Positions 7,546 to 14,300 of a DNA stretch of 27,894 bases are shown here, in pieces. The DNA is from JAHWKV01 sp040905365 (GTDB lineage: Bacteria; Actinomycetota; CADDZG01; JAHWKV01). Where the stretch lies: assembly GCA_040905365.1 (NCBI GenBank), contig JBBDRQ010000053.1:1-27894 (forward strand), in the 5' to 3' direction. Position numbers and translations under genes: made by a program. The stretch's first letter is position 1; every line of letters begins with the position of its first letter. The notes under the pieces were generated by a model. It ran no database searches, was not told the origin of the DNA, and was given only the letters and a program-made list of their open reading frames with translations.

Positions 7546-7640
7546 CCGCGGTGGAGGTGGGATTTGAACCCACGGAGCCTTATCAGCTCACGCGCTTTCG
7601 AGGCGCGCCCAGTCGGCCGCTTTGGTACTCCACCACCCCC
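7546..7640 (-). repeat. Inverted copy A of a 95-nt tRNA-Ser repeat
   Basis: This 95-nt stretch is present again in opposite orientation at 10787-10881 with only three differences (92/95 identical), including the GGGGGT before and CGG after the tRNA. The second copy abuts a scaffold gap. Confidence 0.9.
7549..7634 (-). tRNA. tRNA-Ser(CGA)
   Basis: Class II tRNA: acceptor GGTGGAG/CTCCACC, anticodon stem CGCGC/GCGCG with loop CTCGAAA (anticodon CGA), long variable arm, discriminator G, no encoded CCA. It is nearly identical to the tRNA-Ser(UGA) at 10793-10878. Confidence 0.95.
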
Positions 7641-7642
7641 AA

Positions 7643-8110
7643 TTATAGGAACCGTGCGATATCTCGCTTGGCGGCAAAAAAATCCTGGATCAGCTGAGCG
7701 CACCGGTCCTCCAGTACGCCGGCGGTAATCTCGCACCGGTGAAACAGCCGCGGGTCTTGCGGGATGTTGTAGATGGACCAAGCCGCTCCGCACCTTACGT
7801 CGGGCGCTCCGTACACCAGCCGCCTGATCCGGGCCGCCACGAGCGCTCCGGCGCACATCGGACAGGGCTCCACCGTGGAGTAGAGCGTCACGCCCTCCAG
7901 CCTCCAGGTTCCCGCCTCGCCCGCCGCGTCTCGCAGCGCCAGGATCTCGGCGTGAGCGGTGGGGTCGCCGGTCAATTCCCGCGCGTTGTGGGCGGAGGCC
8001 ACTATCCGGCCTCCCAGCACCGCCACCGCCCCTATCGGAACATCGCCGTGCTCAAGGGCCCGGCGGGCCTCGCCCAGGGCGGTGTGCATGTACTGCTCGT
8101 CATCGTCCAC
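7643..8110 (-). CDS. tadA: tRNA(adenine-34) deaminase
   Basis: Converts A34 to inosine in tRNA-Arg(ACG), allowing one tRNA to read CGU, CGC and CGA. Its substrate tRNA is encoded 2.4 kb away at 10463. The 155-residue protein has the zinc and proton-shuttle motif HAE (53-55), the zinc cysteines in PCPMCAGA (Cys83, Cys86), and RLVYGAPDVRCGAAWSIYN typical of actinobacterial TadA. The start GTG (8108-8110) has no SD, but a TAAGAT box lies 6 nt upstream, suggesting a leaderless transcript. The upstream protease gene ends 34 nt away, so readthrough is also possible. Confidence 0.95.
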   Translation of the reverse strand: MDDDEQYMHTALGEARRALEHGDVPIGAVAVLGGRIVASAHNARELTGDPTAHAEILALRDAAGEAGTWRLEGVTLYSTVEPCPMCAGALVAARIRRLVYGAPDVRCGAAWSIYNIPQDPRLFHRCEITAGVLEDRCAQLIQDFFAAKRDIARFL

Positions 8111-8116
8111 GGCCGG

Positions 8117-8122
8117 ATCTTA
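8117..8122 (-). promoter_or_regulatory. Candidate -10 box for a leaderless tadA transcript
   Basis: TAAGAT on the minus strand ends 6 nt before the tadA GTG, placing the expected start of transcription at or next to the start codon. There is no SD between them. No clear -35 was recognised. Confidence 0.4.
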
Positions 8123-8144
8123 CCCGCAGCGAGCCCGGCGGGCC

Positions 8145-10373
8145 TCAGTCCGATCCGGTGAGCTGAACCAGAGCCTCCACGGCCTCGTCCAAATCCGTAA
8201 CGCCGCGCACCGTGAGGTCGTCCGCATCTCGCAGCTTGTCCACGTCGTCGGTGTGCAGCAGAAGGATTTCGGCACCCGCCCCCTTCGCCGCCTGGCCTTT
8301 CGCCGCAATGCCGCCCACGGGCCGGACCGCTCCTTCAATGGAAATCGACCCTGTCGCCGCGACCGTCTCACCGCCGGCCAGATCTCGCTCGTCCAGCATG
8401 TCCATAATCGCCAGGGCGTAGGCGAGCCCGGCCGAGGGTCCGCCGACATCCATCTGCGCAAAGTCGATCTCGAACGGCAAATCCATATCGAAGTTCTCCG
8501 TGGCGACCAGGACCCCGATGCCTGCACTGAGCTCCTCGACCGCGTCGATCCGGGCGCTGGCTACCTCTACGGTACGGGTCCGCCCGTCCCGGACCAGCTC
8601 GATCTCAAAGGTGGTTCCCGCCGGGCGGACGCTGATGATATCCCTCAGGTCCGCCGACAGATTCACCTCGGTGCCGTTGACCGCGGTGATCAGGTCGTCC
8701 TCCTGCAGCTTGCCCTCGGCCGGGCTGTCCGGAACCGTGGCCACCAGCCGGGCGCCCTCGCCCCGCAGTTGCACCGACAGGCCCGCCGCTTCCGCCGCAG
8801 CCGCGGCGGCGAGGAGTTGGCTCTCTTCGAACAATCTCAGCTGGGCTTGCACAAACTCCTCGTCGGATATGCCCTCCGGGACCAGCGCAGAGACCGGCGT
8901 CACGCTCTGGTCTGGGTGAACGGCTGCCCACAGCGCACCCAACGCGCTTGGCTGGGTCACCGCCACCGACAAGAGCAGGTACCGGCCGTTAATTTCGGTC
9001 GTGGGGACGCCCTCTATGGAGATTGCCTCCGCTACGTCAATCGAGGGGCCCGGCTTGGTAACCGCCAGCGGCGGGTAGTAAAAAGCCGATGCGGCCAGCG
9101 CGATCAAAAGGGTCACCACCACCCACACGAGCCCGCCGGAGCTGCGCGCTCCGGGCTCGTCGACGGTGCCCTTGACCTGCTCGAGCTCCACCGCCTTGGC
9201 AACGTCGGATATGGATACGATCCCGGCAATGGAGCCCTCCGGGGAGAGCACCACCGCGCGGCGCGGTCCCGTGCGCAGAGAACCCAGCCCGTCGATCATC
9301 GAGGTGCCCTCCTCCAGCGTGGGGACCTCGATGCCGGGGATCATCACGTCTCGCACCGGCGTTACGTCCCGCCGGTCGGCGGCGACGTCGGCCGCCATGC
9401 GCACCGAGATCAGCCCGGCCAGGCGCCCGTCCCCGTCGGCCACCGGATAGGTGGAGTGCCCGCGGGGCCCCACCATGGAGTCGAGCAGACGGGAAACCGG
9501 GTCCTGGGGCGCCACGGTGACCGGGTTGGGCGTCATGAGGTCCCTCACTCTCAAGTTACGAAACGTGGCGGTAACCAGCGCGTACTGGCCCTCCGCCTCG
9601 GCGGCTTGCAGGATGAAAAAGCCCAGCAGTACGAACCAGATGCCTCCGGCGAACGCCTCGCTGAAAAAGCCCAGGAAACCCATGCCGACCAGCACGTAGG
9701 CAAATGCCTTGCCCGCCTTGGCCGCCGACAGGGTCGCGGCGGTGAAGTTCCGCTGCCGGTGCCACAGCCATGAGCGCAGCACCCGGCCCCCGTCCAGCGG
9801 CAGGGCCGGCACCAGGTTGAAGGCCAGGACCAGGAAATTGATCATGCCCAGATAGTCGGCTACGGCCACCACCGGCAGCGCGACTCCCGCCGCCTCGGCA
9901 GCCCCTCCCGCTACCGTAAAGGCGATGGCCAGCACCAGCGACACCAGGGGGCCCGCGATGGCGATGCGAAACTCCGCACCCGGGCTCGGAAACATACCCT
10001 CGAAGCGCGCCACGCCCCCGAACAGCCACAGGGTGATGTCGCCCACCTTCATTCCCTCCTTGAGAGCCCGGAACGCGTGTCCCAGTTCGTGCAGCAGGAT
10101 GGAGGCAAAAAAGATCAGCGCCGACACCACGCCCATCGTCAGGTAGGTCCGGTCACCCAAACCCGGGTACTCGGAGGGAAAAAAGAAGCTCGACAGCGAC
10201 CAGCTCACCAACACGGCTACTATCAGCCAGCTCCAGTGGGCGCCTATCGTGATGCCCCGCACCCGGGCGATGGTGAAGCTGGAGGAGGCGAAGACGCCGT
10301 CTTTCTGCTTGGACCCGCGGGTCGTGCGCGCGGAGCCGCGCGGCTGCTGCGACTCCGGGGACTGCTCGCTCAC
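8145..10373 (-). CDS. Dual membrane protease: site-2 protease (M50) - CBS pair - PDZ - Lon-type (S16/YlbL-like) fusion
   Basis: One unbroken 742-residue frame. Residues 40-260 are an M50 intramembrane zinc protease: HELGH at 95-99, NLVPALPLDGGRVLRS with Asp194, and about five or six membrane segments. Two CBS domains follow (about 275-395; VRDLMTPNPVTVAPQDPV and VRDVMIPGIEVPTLEEG), as in the mycobacterial Rip3 class. Next is another membrane segment (about 413-433), a YlbL-like extracellular region, a PDZ domain (about 530-605; VPDSPAEGKLQEDDLITAVNG) and a Lon-type catalytic domain with GGPSAGLAYAL (Ser647) and VGGIAAKGQAAK (Lys692). Both active sites look intact. The GTG start (10371-10373) has GGAGGT 4 nt upstream. 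The two halves are normally separate genes, so this protein may do successive regulated cleavages on both sides of the membrane (inference). Confidence 0.9.
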   Translation of the reverse strand: MSEQSPESQQPRGSARTTRGSKQKDGVFASSSFTIARVRGITIGAHWSWLIVAVLVSWSLSSFFFPSEYPGLGDRTYLTMGVVSALIFFASILLHELGHAFRALKEGMKVGDITLWLFGGVARFEGMFPSPGAEFRIAIAGPLVSLVLAIAFTVAGGAAEAAGVALPVVAVADYLGMINFLVLAFNLVPALPLDGGRVLRSWLWHRQRNFTAATLSAAKAGKAFAYVLVGMGFLGFFSEAFAGGIWFVLLGFFILQAAEAEGQYALVTATFRNLRVRDLMTPNPVTVAPQDPVSRLLDSMVGPRGHSTYPVADGDGRLAGLISVRMAADVAADRRDVTPVRDVMIPGIEVPTLEEGTSMIDGLGSLRTGPRRAVVLSPEGSIAGIVSISDVAKAVELEQVKGTVDEPGARSSGGLVWVVVTLLIALAASAFYYPPLAVTKPGPSIDVAEAISIEGVPTTEINGRYLLLSVAVTQPSALGALWAAVHPDQSVTPVSALVPEGISDEEFVQAQLRLFEESQLLAAAAAAEAAGLSVQLRGEGARLVATVPDSPAEGKLQEDDLITAVNGTEVNLSADLRDIISVRPAGTTFEIELVRDGRTRTVEVASARIDAVEELSAGIGVLVATENFDMDLPFEIDFAQMDVGGPSAGLAYALAIMDMLDERDLAGGETVAATGSISIEGAVRPVGGIAAKGQAAKGAGAEILLLHTDDVDKLRDADDLTVRGVTDLDEAVEALVQLTGSD

Positions 10374-10462
10374 GCACACCTCCGGTCGAGTTCTCTTTAC
10401 AGACCGAGCTTGCCGGGGGCCGGTACACCACATTCTGAACCCACCGACGGCCGCCGCAAATG

Positions 10463-10536
10463 TGCGCCCTGAGGGATTCGAACCCCCGACCTTGTCGTCC
10501 GTAGCGACACGCTCTCATCCACTGAGCTAAGGGCGC
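10463..10536 (-). tRNA. tRNA-Arg(ACG)
   Basis: Cloverleaf on the minus strand: acceptor GCGCCCT/AGGGCGC, D arm TAGCTCAGTGG, anticodon stem TGTCG/CGACA with loop CTACGGA (anticodon ACG), T arm with TTCGAAT. Discriminator A, no CCA. A34 is the target of TadA, encoded at 7643-8110. Confidence 0.95.
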
Positions 10537-10554
10537 AGTTCCTGGTTATCGCAG

Positions 10555-10643
10555 CGGAGGCAGCGAGATTTGAACTCGCGAGGAGCTTGCGCCCCAACCG
10601 GATTAGCAATCCGGCGCCATAGACCGGACTAGGCGATGCCTCC
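10555..10643 (-). tRNA. tRNA-Ser(GCT)
   Basis: Class II tRNA: acceptor GGAGGCA/TGCCTCC, anticodon stem CCGGA/TCCGG with loop TTGCTAA (anticodon GCT), long variable arm GGGGCGCAAGCTCC, discriminator G, no CCA. It reads AGC and AGU. Confidence 0.95.
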
Positions 10644-10686
10644 GCAAAGATTCTGACACAGATTCACAACGAATCCGGCGGCCGGG

Positions 10687-10786
10687 NNNNNNNNNNNNNN
10701 NNNNNNNNNNNNNNNNNNNNNNNNNNNNNNNNNNNNNNNNNNNNNNNNNNNNNNNNNNNNNNNNNNNNNNNNNNNNNNNNNNNNNN
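10687..10786. other. Assembly gap (100 N)
   Basis: A scaffold placeholder between tRNA-Ser(GCT) and tRNA-Ser(UGA). Its right edge coincides exactly with the start of the 95-nt repeat shared with 7546-7640, which suggests the assembler broke at the repeat. Confidence 0.95.
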
Positions 10787-10881
10787 GGGGGTGGTGGAGT
10801 ACCAAAGCGGCCGACTGGGCGCGCCTTGAAAGCGTGTGAGCTGATAAGGCTCCGTGGGTTCGAATCCCACCTCCACCGCGG
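10787..10881 (+). repeat. Inverted copy B of the 95-nt tRNA-Ser repeat
   Basis: 92 of 95 bases match the inverse copy at 7546-7640. The differences are C to T at the anticodon wobble base, C to T in the anticodon stem, and A to G in the T loop. The left boundary is hidden by the gap. Confidence 0.9.
10793..10878 (+). tRNA. tRNA-Ser(TGA)
   Basis: Same body as tRNA-Ser(CGA): acceptor GGTGGAG/CTCCACC and anticodon stem CGCGC/GCGTG (one G-U pair) with loop CTTGAAA (anticodon TGA). Discriminator G, no CCA. It is the only plus-strand tRNA here and converges on serS. Confidence 0.95.
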
Positions 10882-10913
10882 TGGCCGCCCCGAGACATCG
10901 AGCAGGTTGGCGG

Positions 10914-12218
10914 TTACGGAACTATCTGGTCGAAACCCGTGTAGGGCTGCAGGGCCTCGGGGATCGCCACCGAGCCGTCGGCTTGCTGGTGGTTCTCCAG
11001 CAGGGCCACTATCGCGCGGCCGATCGCTATCGCGGTCCCGTTTAGCGTGTGGACCATCTCGGTGCCGCCCTCGCCCCTTACCTTGATGCCCAGCCGGCGG
11101 GCCTGGTAATCCCAGTCGTTCGAGCACGAGGTCACCTCGAGCCAGCGGTCGCCGCCGGGCAGCCAGGCCTCTATGTCGAACTTACGGTAGTTGGGATCGG
11201 CCAGCTCGCCGGCCGCGATCTCCACCAGCCGGTACGGCACCTCCAGGGCTGCGAAGATCCCCTCCTCCAACTCCACCAGGCGGCGGTGCTCGTCGTTGGA
11301 CTCCGAGGGCAGGCAAAACGAGAACATCTCCACCTTGTCGAACTGGTGGACCCGGATAATCCCCCGGGTGTCCTTGCCGTAGGTGCCGGCCTCCCGGCGA
11401 AAGCAGGTGGAGATGCCCGCGTAGCGCAAAGGCAGCTCGGCGGCGTCGAATGTCTCGTCTGCGTGCATCGAGGCGATCGGCACCTCCGAGGTACCCACCA
11501 GGTACAGGTCGTCGTCGGCCGTCTTGTAGACCTGAGCCTCGTCGGTGGGGAAAAAACCTGTGCCGTACATGGCTTGTTCTCTGACCAGCACCGGTGGTAC
11601 TACGGGCACGAACCCCTCGGCCCCCAGCCGGTCCAGCACAAAGCGAATGAGGGAGGTCTGCAGCAAGGCCGCGGAGCCCCGCAGGAAGGCGAAACGTGAC
11701 CCCGACACCTTGGCGGCACGCTTGACGTCGATAATCCCCAGGCTCTCGCCCAGGCTCAGGTGGTCCTGCGGATCGAACTCGAACGACGGGATGTTGCCCG
11801 CCTGCCGCACCAGACGGCTGGCCTCGTCGCCCTTGCCGGGCGGGGCCTGCGGATGCACCAGGTTGGGCAGGAGCCTAAGCGCCGAGTAAAGCTGTTCCTG
11901 AAGCTCCGACTGGTGCTGTTCCAGCGCCTTGAGCCCCTCGGCCACCTCCTTGTTCCTCGCCACGGCATCGGCACGCTCGCCCTCCGAAAGTCTGGCGATG
12001 GCCTTGCTGGCCCGCTTGCGTTCGGAGCGAGCCTCGTCGACCTCGCTGATCAGGCGGCGATTCTCGTTGTCAAGCTCCCGCAGATATTCCAGGTCGATCG
12101 CGCCGTCGCCGGAGACGATGACTTTGCCCGACGGCAGTACCACCCGGGCGCCCCGGCGCGCCAGGGAGTCGGCAACGCAGTCCGGGTCGTTGCGCAGCAG
12201 ACGCAGGTCGATAGCTAT
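10914..12218 (-). CDS. serS: Seryl-tRNA synthetase (apparent non-canonical start)
   Basis: Charges all tRNA-Ser species, four of which are encoded in this window. The class II core is complete: motif 2 with CFRREAGTYGKDTRG, then HQFDKVEMFSF, and motif 3 GRAIVALLENHQQ, after an N-terminal coiled-coil arm rich in E, R and K. The frame is homologous back to the usual first residues (IDLRLLRNDPDCVADSLARR), but no ATG, GTG or TTG precedes them. The best start is ATA (12216-12218), with AAGG 7 nt upstream and overlapping the TAG of the upstream gene as ATAG; ATC (12210-12212) is another option. The first conventional start, GTG at 12141-12143, would remove 25 conserved residues and has no ribosome site. 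A base error at the start is possible. Confidence 0.93.
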   Translation of the reverse strand: MAIDLRLLRNDPDCVADSLARRGARVVLPSGKVIVSGDGAIDLEYLRELDNENRRLISEVDEARSERKRASKAIARLSEGERADAVARNKEVAEGLKALEQHQSELQEQLYSALRLLPNLVHPQAPPGKGDEASRLVRQAGNIPSFEFDPQDHLSLGESLGIIDVKRAAKVSGSRFAFLRGSAALLQTSLIRFVLDRLGAEGFVPVVPPVLVREQAMYGTGFFPTDEAQVYKTADDDLYLVGTSEVPIASMHADETFDAAELPLRYAGISTCFRREAGTYGKDTRGIIRVHQFDKVEMFSFCLPSESNDEHRRLVELEEGIFAALEVPYRLVEIAAGELADPNYRKFDIEAWLPGGDRWLEVTSCSNDWDYQARRLGIKVRGEGGTEMVHTLNGTAIAIGRAIVALLENHQQADGSVAIPEALQPYTGFDQIVP

Positions 12219-12703
12219 CGCTTCGCCTTCTGGGTCCCCAGCGCGTCGGCGATGGCCGCCTGTTCCTCGGTGGACAGGTTGTGGTCACTGGTACCGCCGC
12301 GGATCGTCTTGGCATAGGCGCGGGACTCCGCGCGAGCGTTGATCGAGGTGATCACTAGACCGTTGCCGTGGTCATCTAGAAACGCCGCCGAGAACGACAT
12401 CCTGCCGCCCATGTCGTCGAAAGCGTCGTAGCGAACCACCCCCAGGTTGCGGGCCGAGCGGCCCAGCATGGCGAACAACTCCTCCTGGCGCTTGTTCTGC
12501 TTGCGAAGCACCTTTTCGAAGCTGTCGATGCGCGATGTGTAGTTGGCCAGAACCTCGAGCATCGTCTGCCCGTCCTTGCGACCCTGCAGCATCAGCAGCG
12601 ACCTACGGATACCGGAAAGCCGGTTGTTGGCTACTATCGCCGCCAGCAAAGCCAGGAAAGCCGCACCTGCGGTGACCACGCTTATCAAGGTCTGCTGATC
12701 CAC
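12215..12703 (-). CDS. DUF4446 family membrane-anchored protein
   Basis: A 162-residue protein. One N-terminal membrane helix (about 7-25, LISVVTAGAAFLALLAAIVA) is followed by a probable coiled coil (about 45-78) and a compact domain with LGVVRYDAFDDMGGRMSFSA and FLDDHGNGLVITSI, which marks the DUF4446 family found in Gram-positive bacteria. Its function is unknown. The GTG start (12701-12703) has AGGAG 5 nt upstream. Its stop codon overlaps the inferred serS start, so the two are probably translationally coupled. The link to serS may be only operonic. Confidence 0.85.
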   Translation of the reverse strand: MDQQTLISVVTAGAAFLALLAAIVANNRLSGIRRSLLMLQGRKDGQTMLEVLANYTSRIDSFEKVLRKQNKRQEELFAMLGRSARNLGVVRYDAFDDMGGRMSFSAAFLDDHGNGLVITSINARAESRAYAKTIRGGTSDHNLSTEEQAAIADALGTQKAKR

Positions 12704-12758
12704 CCAGACTCCTAGCTTGACGGTTTCCTAGAGACGCCGGCCACCGCGTCGATTCGAG

Positions 12759-12843
12759 TGGGCGAAAGAGGATTTGAACCTCCACGAGCATTAAAGCTCA
12801 CTGGCACCTGAAGCCAGCGCGTCTACCGTTCCGCCATTCGCCC
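12759..12843 (-). tRNA. tRNA-Leu(CAG)
   Basis: Class II tRNA: acceptor GGGCGAA/TTCGCCC, anticodon stem CTGGC/GCCAG with loop TTCAGGT (anticodon CAG), variable arm GAGCTTTAATGCTC, discriminator A, no CCA. It is divergent from fhaA; as I recall, the mycobacterial pknB locus has a tRNA-Leu in the same place. Confidence 0.94.
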
Positions 12844-13027
12844 TCGAGGCTCCAACTCTACGACGAGCCGGGACCATCGCCAACCAGTTTAGCGCGCTCG
12901 GCACATGTTAAAAGCCCCGTCGACGTGAAGCTGCCTATCCGGTTGCGCCGAGGACGGCCGCCCTGCACCGCAGGAAAGAGTAGGCGCCGGGTCCCCGACA
13001 GTGGCATTCTGGTCGGTAAGAGGAGCG

Positions 13028-13053
13028 TGCGGAGCGCTTCTCCGCAATAGTAT
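13028..13053 (+). promoter_or_regulatory. Inverted repeat and candidate -10 box ahead of the fhaA operon
   Basis: TGCGGAG (13028-13034) and CTCCGCA (13040-13046) form a perfect 7-bp inverted repeat around CGCTT. TAGTAT (13048-13053), a good -10 box, follows at once, 32 nt before the fhaA start. The repeat covers the promoter spacer, so it could be an operator or a hairpin. No clear -35 is seen. Confidence 0.4.
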
Positions 13054-13084
13054 TCGTAGGTGACGTTTTACTAGGAGGCCTTTG

Positions 13085-13768
13085 GTGGGACTGGTTGGCG
13101 ATTTTGAAAGCCGGCTCGAGAAAGCAGTCGAGGGAGTTTTCTCGAAGGCCTTCCGCTCCGAGGTTGAGCCGTCCGAGCTGGGCCGGCGCCTGCTGCGACA
13201 GATGGAGAGCAACAAGCAGGTCAGCGTCGGCGCGGTTTACGTGCCCAACCACTACCTCGTCCAGTTATCCGGCGAGGACTTTACGCGATTCGAGGGACTG
13301 ATTCCCACGCTGCAGACCGAGTTCGCCGAGCTGCTCAAGGCCAAGGCCAGACAGCGCCGCTGGCGTTTTACCGGCGCCATCGACGTGCAGTTCGAGGCCG
13401 ACGAGGCAGCCACGCTAGGCCAGTTCGAGGTGATCGCCAGCCACTTCGCATCGCAGGACCCTGCCGAGGTGCCGCCGGACCAGTTGGTGATGATCGGTTC
13501 GGACCGCCGCTGGGACCTCGACGGCGACAAGATCCAGTTAGGCCGGTCCTCGTCCAGCACCGTGGTCATCGACGACCCCAACGCCTCCCGTACCCACGCC
13601 GAGCTGGTCAGTCGCAACGGCGAGTGGTGGATCGTGGACCTCGGCTCCACCAACGGTACGCTGGTCAACGAATCGACCATCAAGGAGCACCGTCTGGCCC
13701 CGGGCGACCGGATCAAGATCGGGGCCACCGACATCGAGTACCGCCAAGCCGATCCCGGAATGGGCTAA
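13085..13768 (+). CDS. fhaA: FhaA-type protein (DUF3662 plus FHA domain)
   Basis: A 227-residue cytosolic adaptor. Residues 1-125 are the DUF3662/FhaA N-terminal domain (FESRLEKAVEGVFSKAF, ELGRRLLRQMESNKQ, VYVPNHYLVQLS). Residues 140-220 are an FHA domain with GRSSSSTVVIDDPNASRTHAEL and DLGSTNGTLVN, which binds phosphothreonine. In mycobacteria FhaA binds phosphorylated MviN and regulates peptidoglycan synthesis; PknB, encoded downstream, is the expected kinase. The long linker seen in the mycobacterial protein is absent. The GTG start (13085-13087) has AGGAGG 6 nt upstream; a TTG at 13082 is too close to it. First gene of the operon. Confidence 0.93.
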   Translation: MGLVGDFESRLEKAVEGVFSKAFRSEVEPSELGRRLLRQMESNKQVSVGAVYVPNHYLVQLSGEDFTRFEGLIPTLQTEFAELLKAKARQRRWRFTGAIDVQFEADEAATLGQFEVIASHFASQDPAEVPPDQLVMIGSDRRWDLDGDKIQLGRSSSSTVVIDDPNASRTHAELVSRNGEWWIVDLGSTNGTLVNESTIKEHRLAPGDRIKIGATDIEYRQADPGMG

Positions 13769-13833
13769 TGGACCGTCCAAAGCTGAACTCACCGGTCCGT
13801 AAGGGTCCGGTCCGTAAAGGTAAGGTCAACTAG
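13768..13833 (+). CDS. Possible 21-residue basic peptide between fhaA and fhaB
   Basis: An ATG (13768-13770) overlaps the fhaA stop as TAATG, and the ORF ends with TAG directly abutting the fhaB ATG (TAGATG). The peptide MDRPKLNSPVRKGPVRKGKV-N is strongly basic, with the repeat PVRKG twice. The geometry suggests translational coupling across all three frames. It may only relay ribosomes to fhaB, or be a chance ORF; no homologs are known to me. Confidence 0.45.
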   Translation: MDRPKLNSPVRKGPVRKGKVN

Positions 13834-14300
13834 ATGCCAGAGGCCGTCCTAGACATCCTCAAGTACTTCTTTTTGTTTTTGATTTTCTTGTTCCTGGCAC
13901 GAGCGGTGAAGGCCATGCTTTTGGAAATCTCAGGACCACGTGCGCCCCAGGCTGCCGCCGGCACGGCGGCCCGCCCCNNNNNNNNNNGGCCGCCGTGCCG
14001 GCCGCGGTCCGGCCTCCCGAGAAGATGGTCGTCACCACCCCGGGAAACAAGCCGCGCAGCTTCGACCTGGGCGACGAGTTGATCATCGGTCGCGCCTCCA
14101 AGTGCCAGGTGGTCATCGACGATTCCTACGCCAGCCAAGTGCACGCCCGAGTCTTCAAGCGAGGTGATTCGATGTACCTGGAGGACATGGGCTCAACCAA
14201 CGGCACCTACCTGAACCGACGGAAGGTGACTTCGGCGTTGCTCGTCAACCGCGGCGACACCGCCCGTATCGGCAAGACCGAGATGGAGTTCAAGCGATGA
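13834..14300 (+). CDS. fhaB: FhaB/FipA-type FHA protein (frame broken by a 10-N gap)
   Basis: The N-terminus MPEAVLDILKYFFLFLIFLF is a membrane anchor, followed by an Ala/Pro linker interrupted by 10 N (13978-13987). A C-terminal FHA domain follows, with IGRASKCQVVIDDSYASQVH and MGSTNGTYLNRRKV. In mycobacteria this protein (FipA/FhaB) is a PknB substrate involved in cell division. The two halves are in different frames as assembled; 8 or 11 unknown bases instead of 10 would restore one protein of about 155 residues, so this is almost certainly a gap-size effect. AAGG lies about 8 nt before the ATG. It overlaps pstP by ATGA. Confidence 0.88.
13957..14002. repeat. 15-bp perfect inverted repeat flanking a 10-N gap in fhaB
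   Basis: GCCGGCACGGCGGCC (13957-13971) and GGCCGCCGTGCCGGC (13988-14002) are exact reverse complements, separated by 6 known bases and 10 N. It lies in the Ala/Pro linker of FhaB. Either a strong GC hairpin blocked sequencing, or the repeat is a fold-back artefact at the gap. Confidence 0.85.

Noticed and set aside
7959..9773. 604-codon plus-strand ORF opposite the protease fusion and tadA
   Set aside because: It lies antisense to well-supported genes and has no start signal or recognisable motif.
13834..14300. fhaB as a true frameshift pseudogene
   Set aside because: The frame change coincides exactly with the 10-N placeholder, and both halves are intact and typical, so gap size is the simpler reason.
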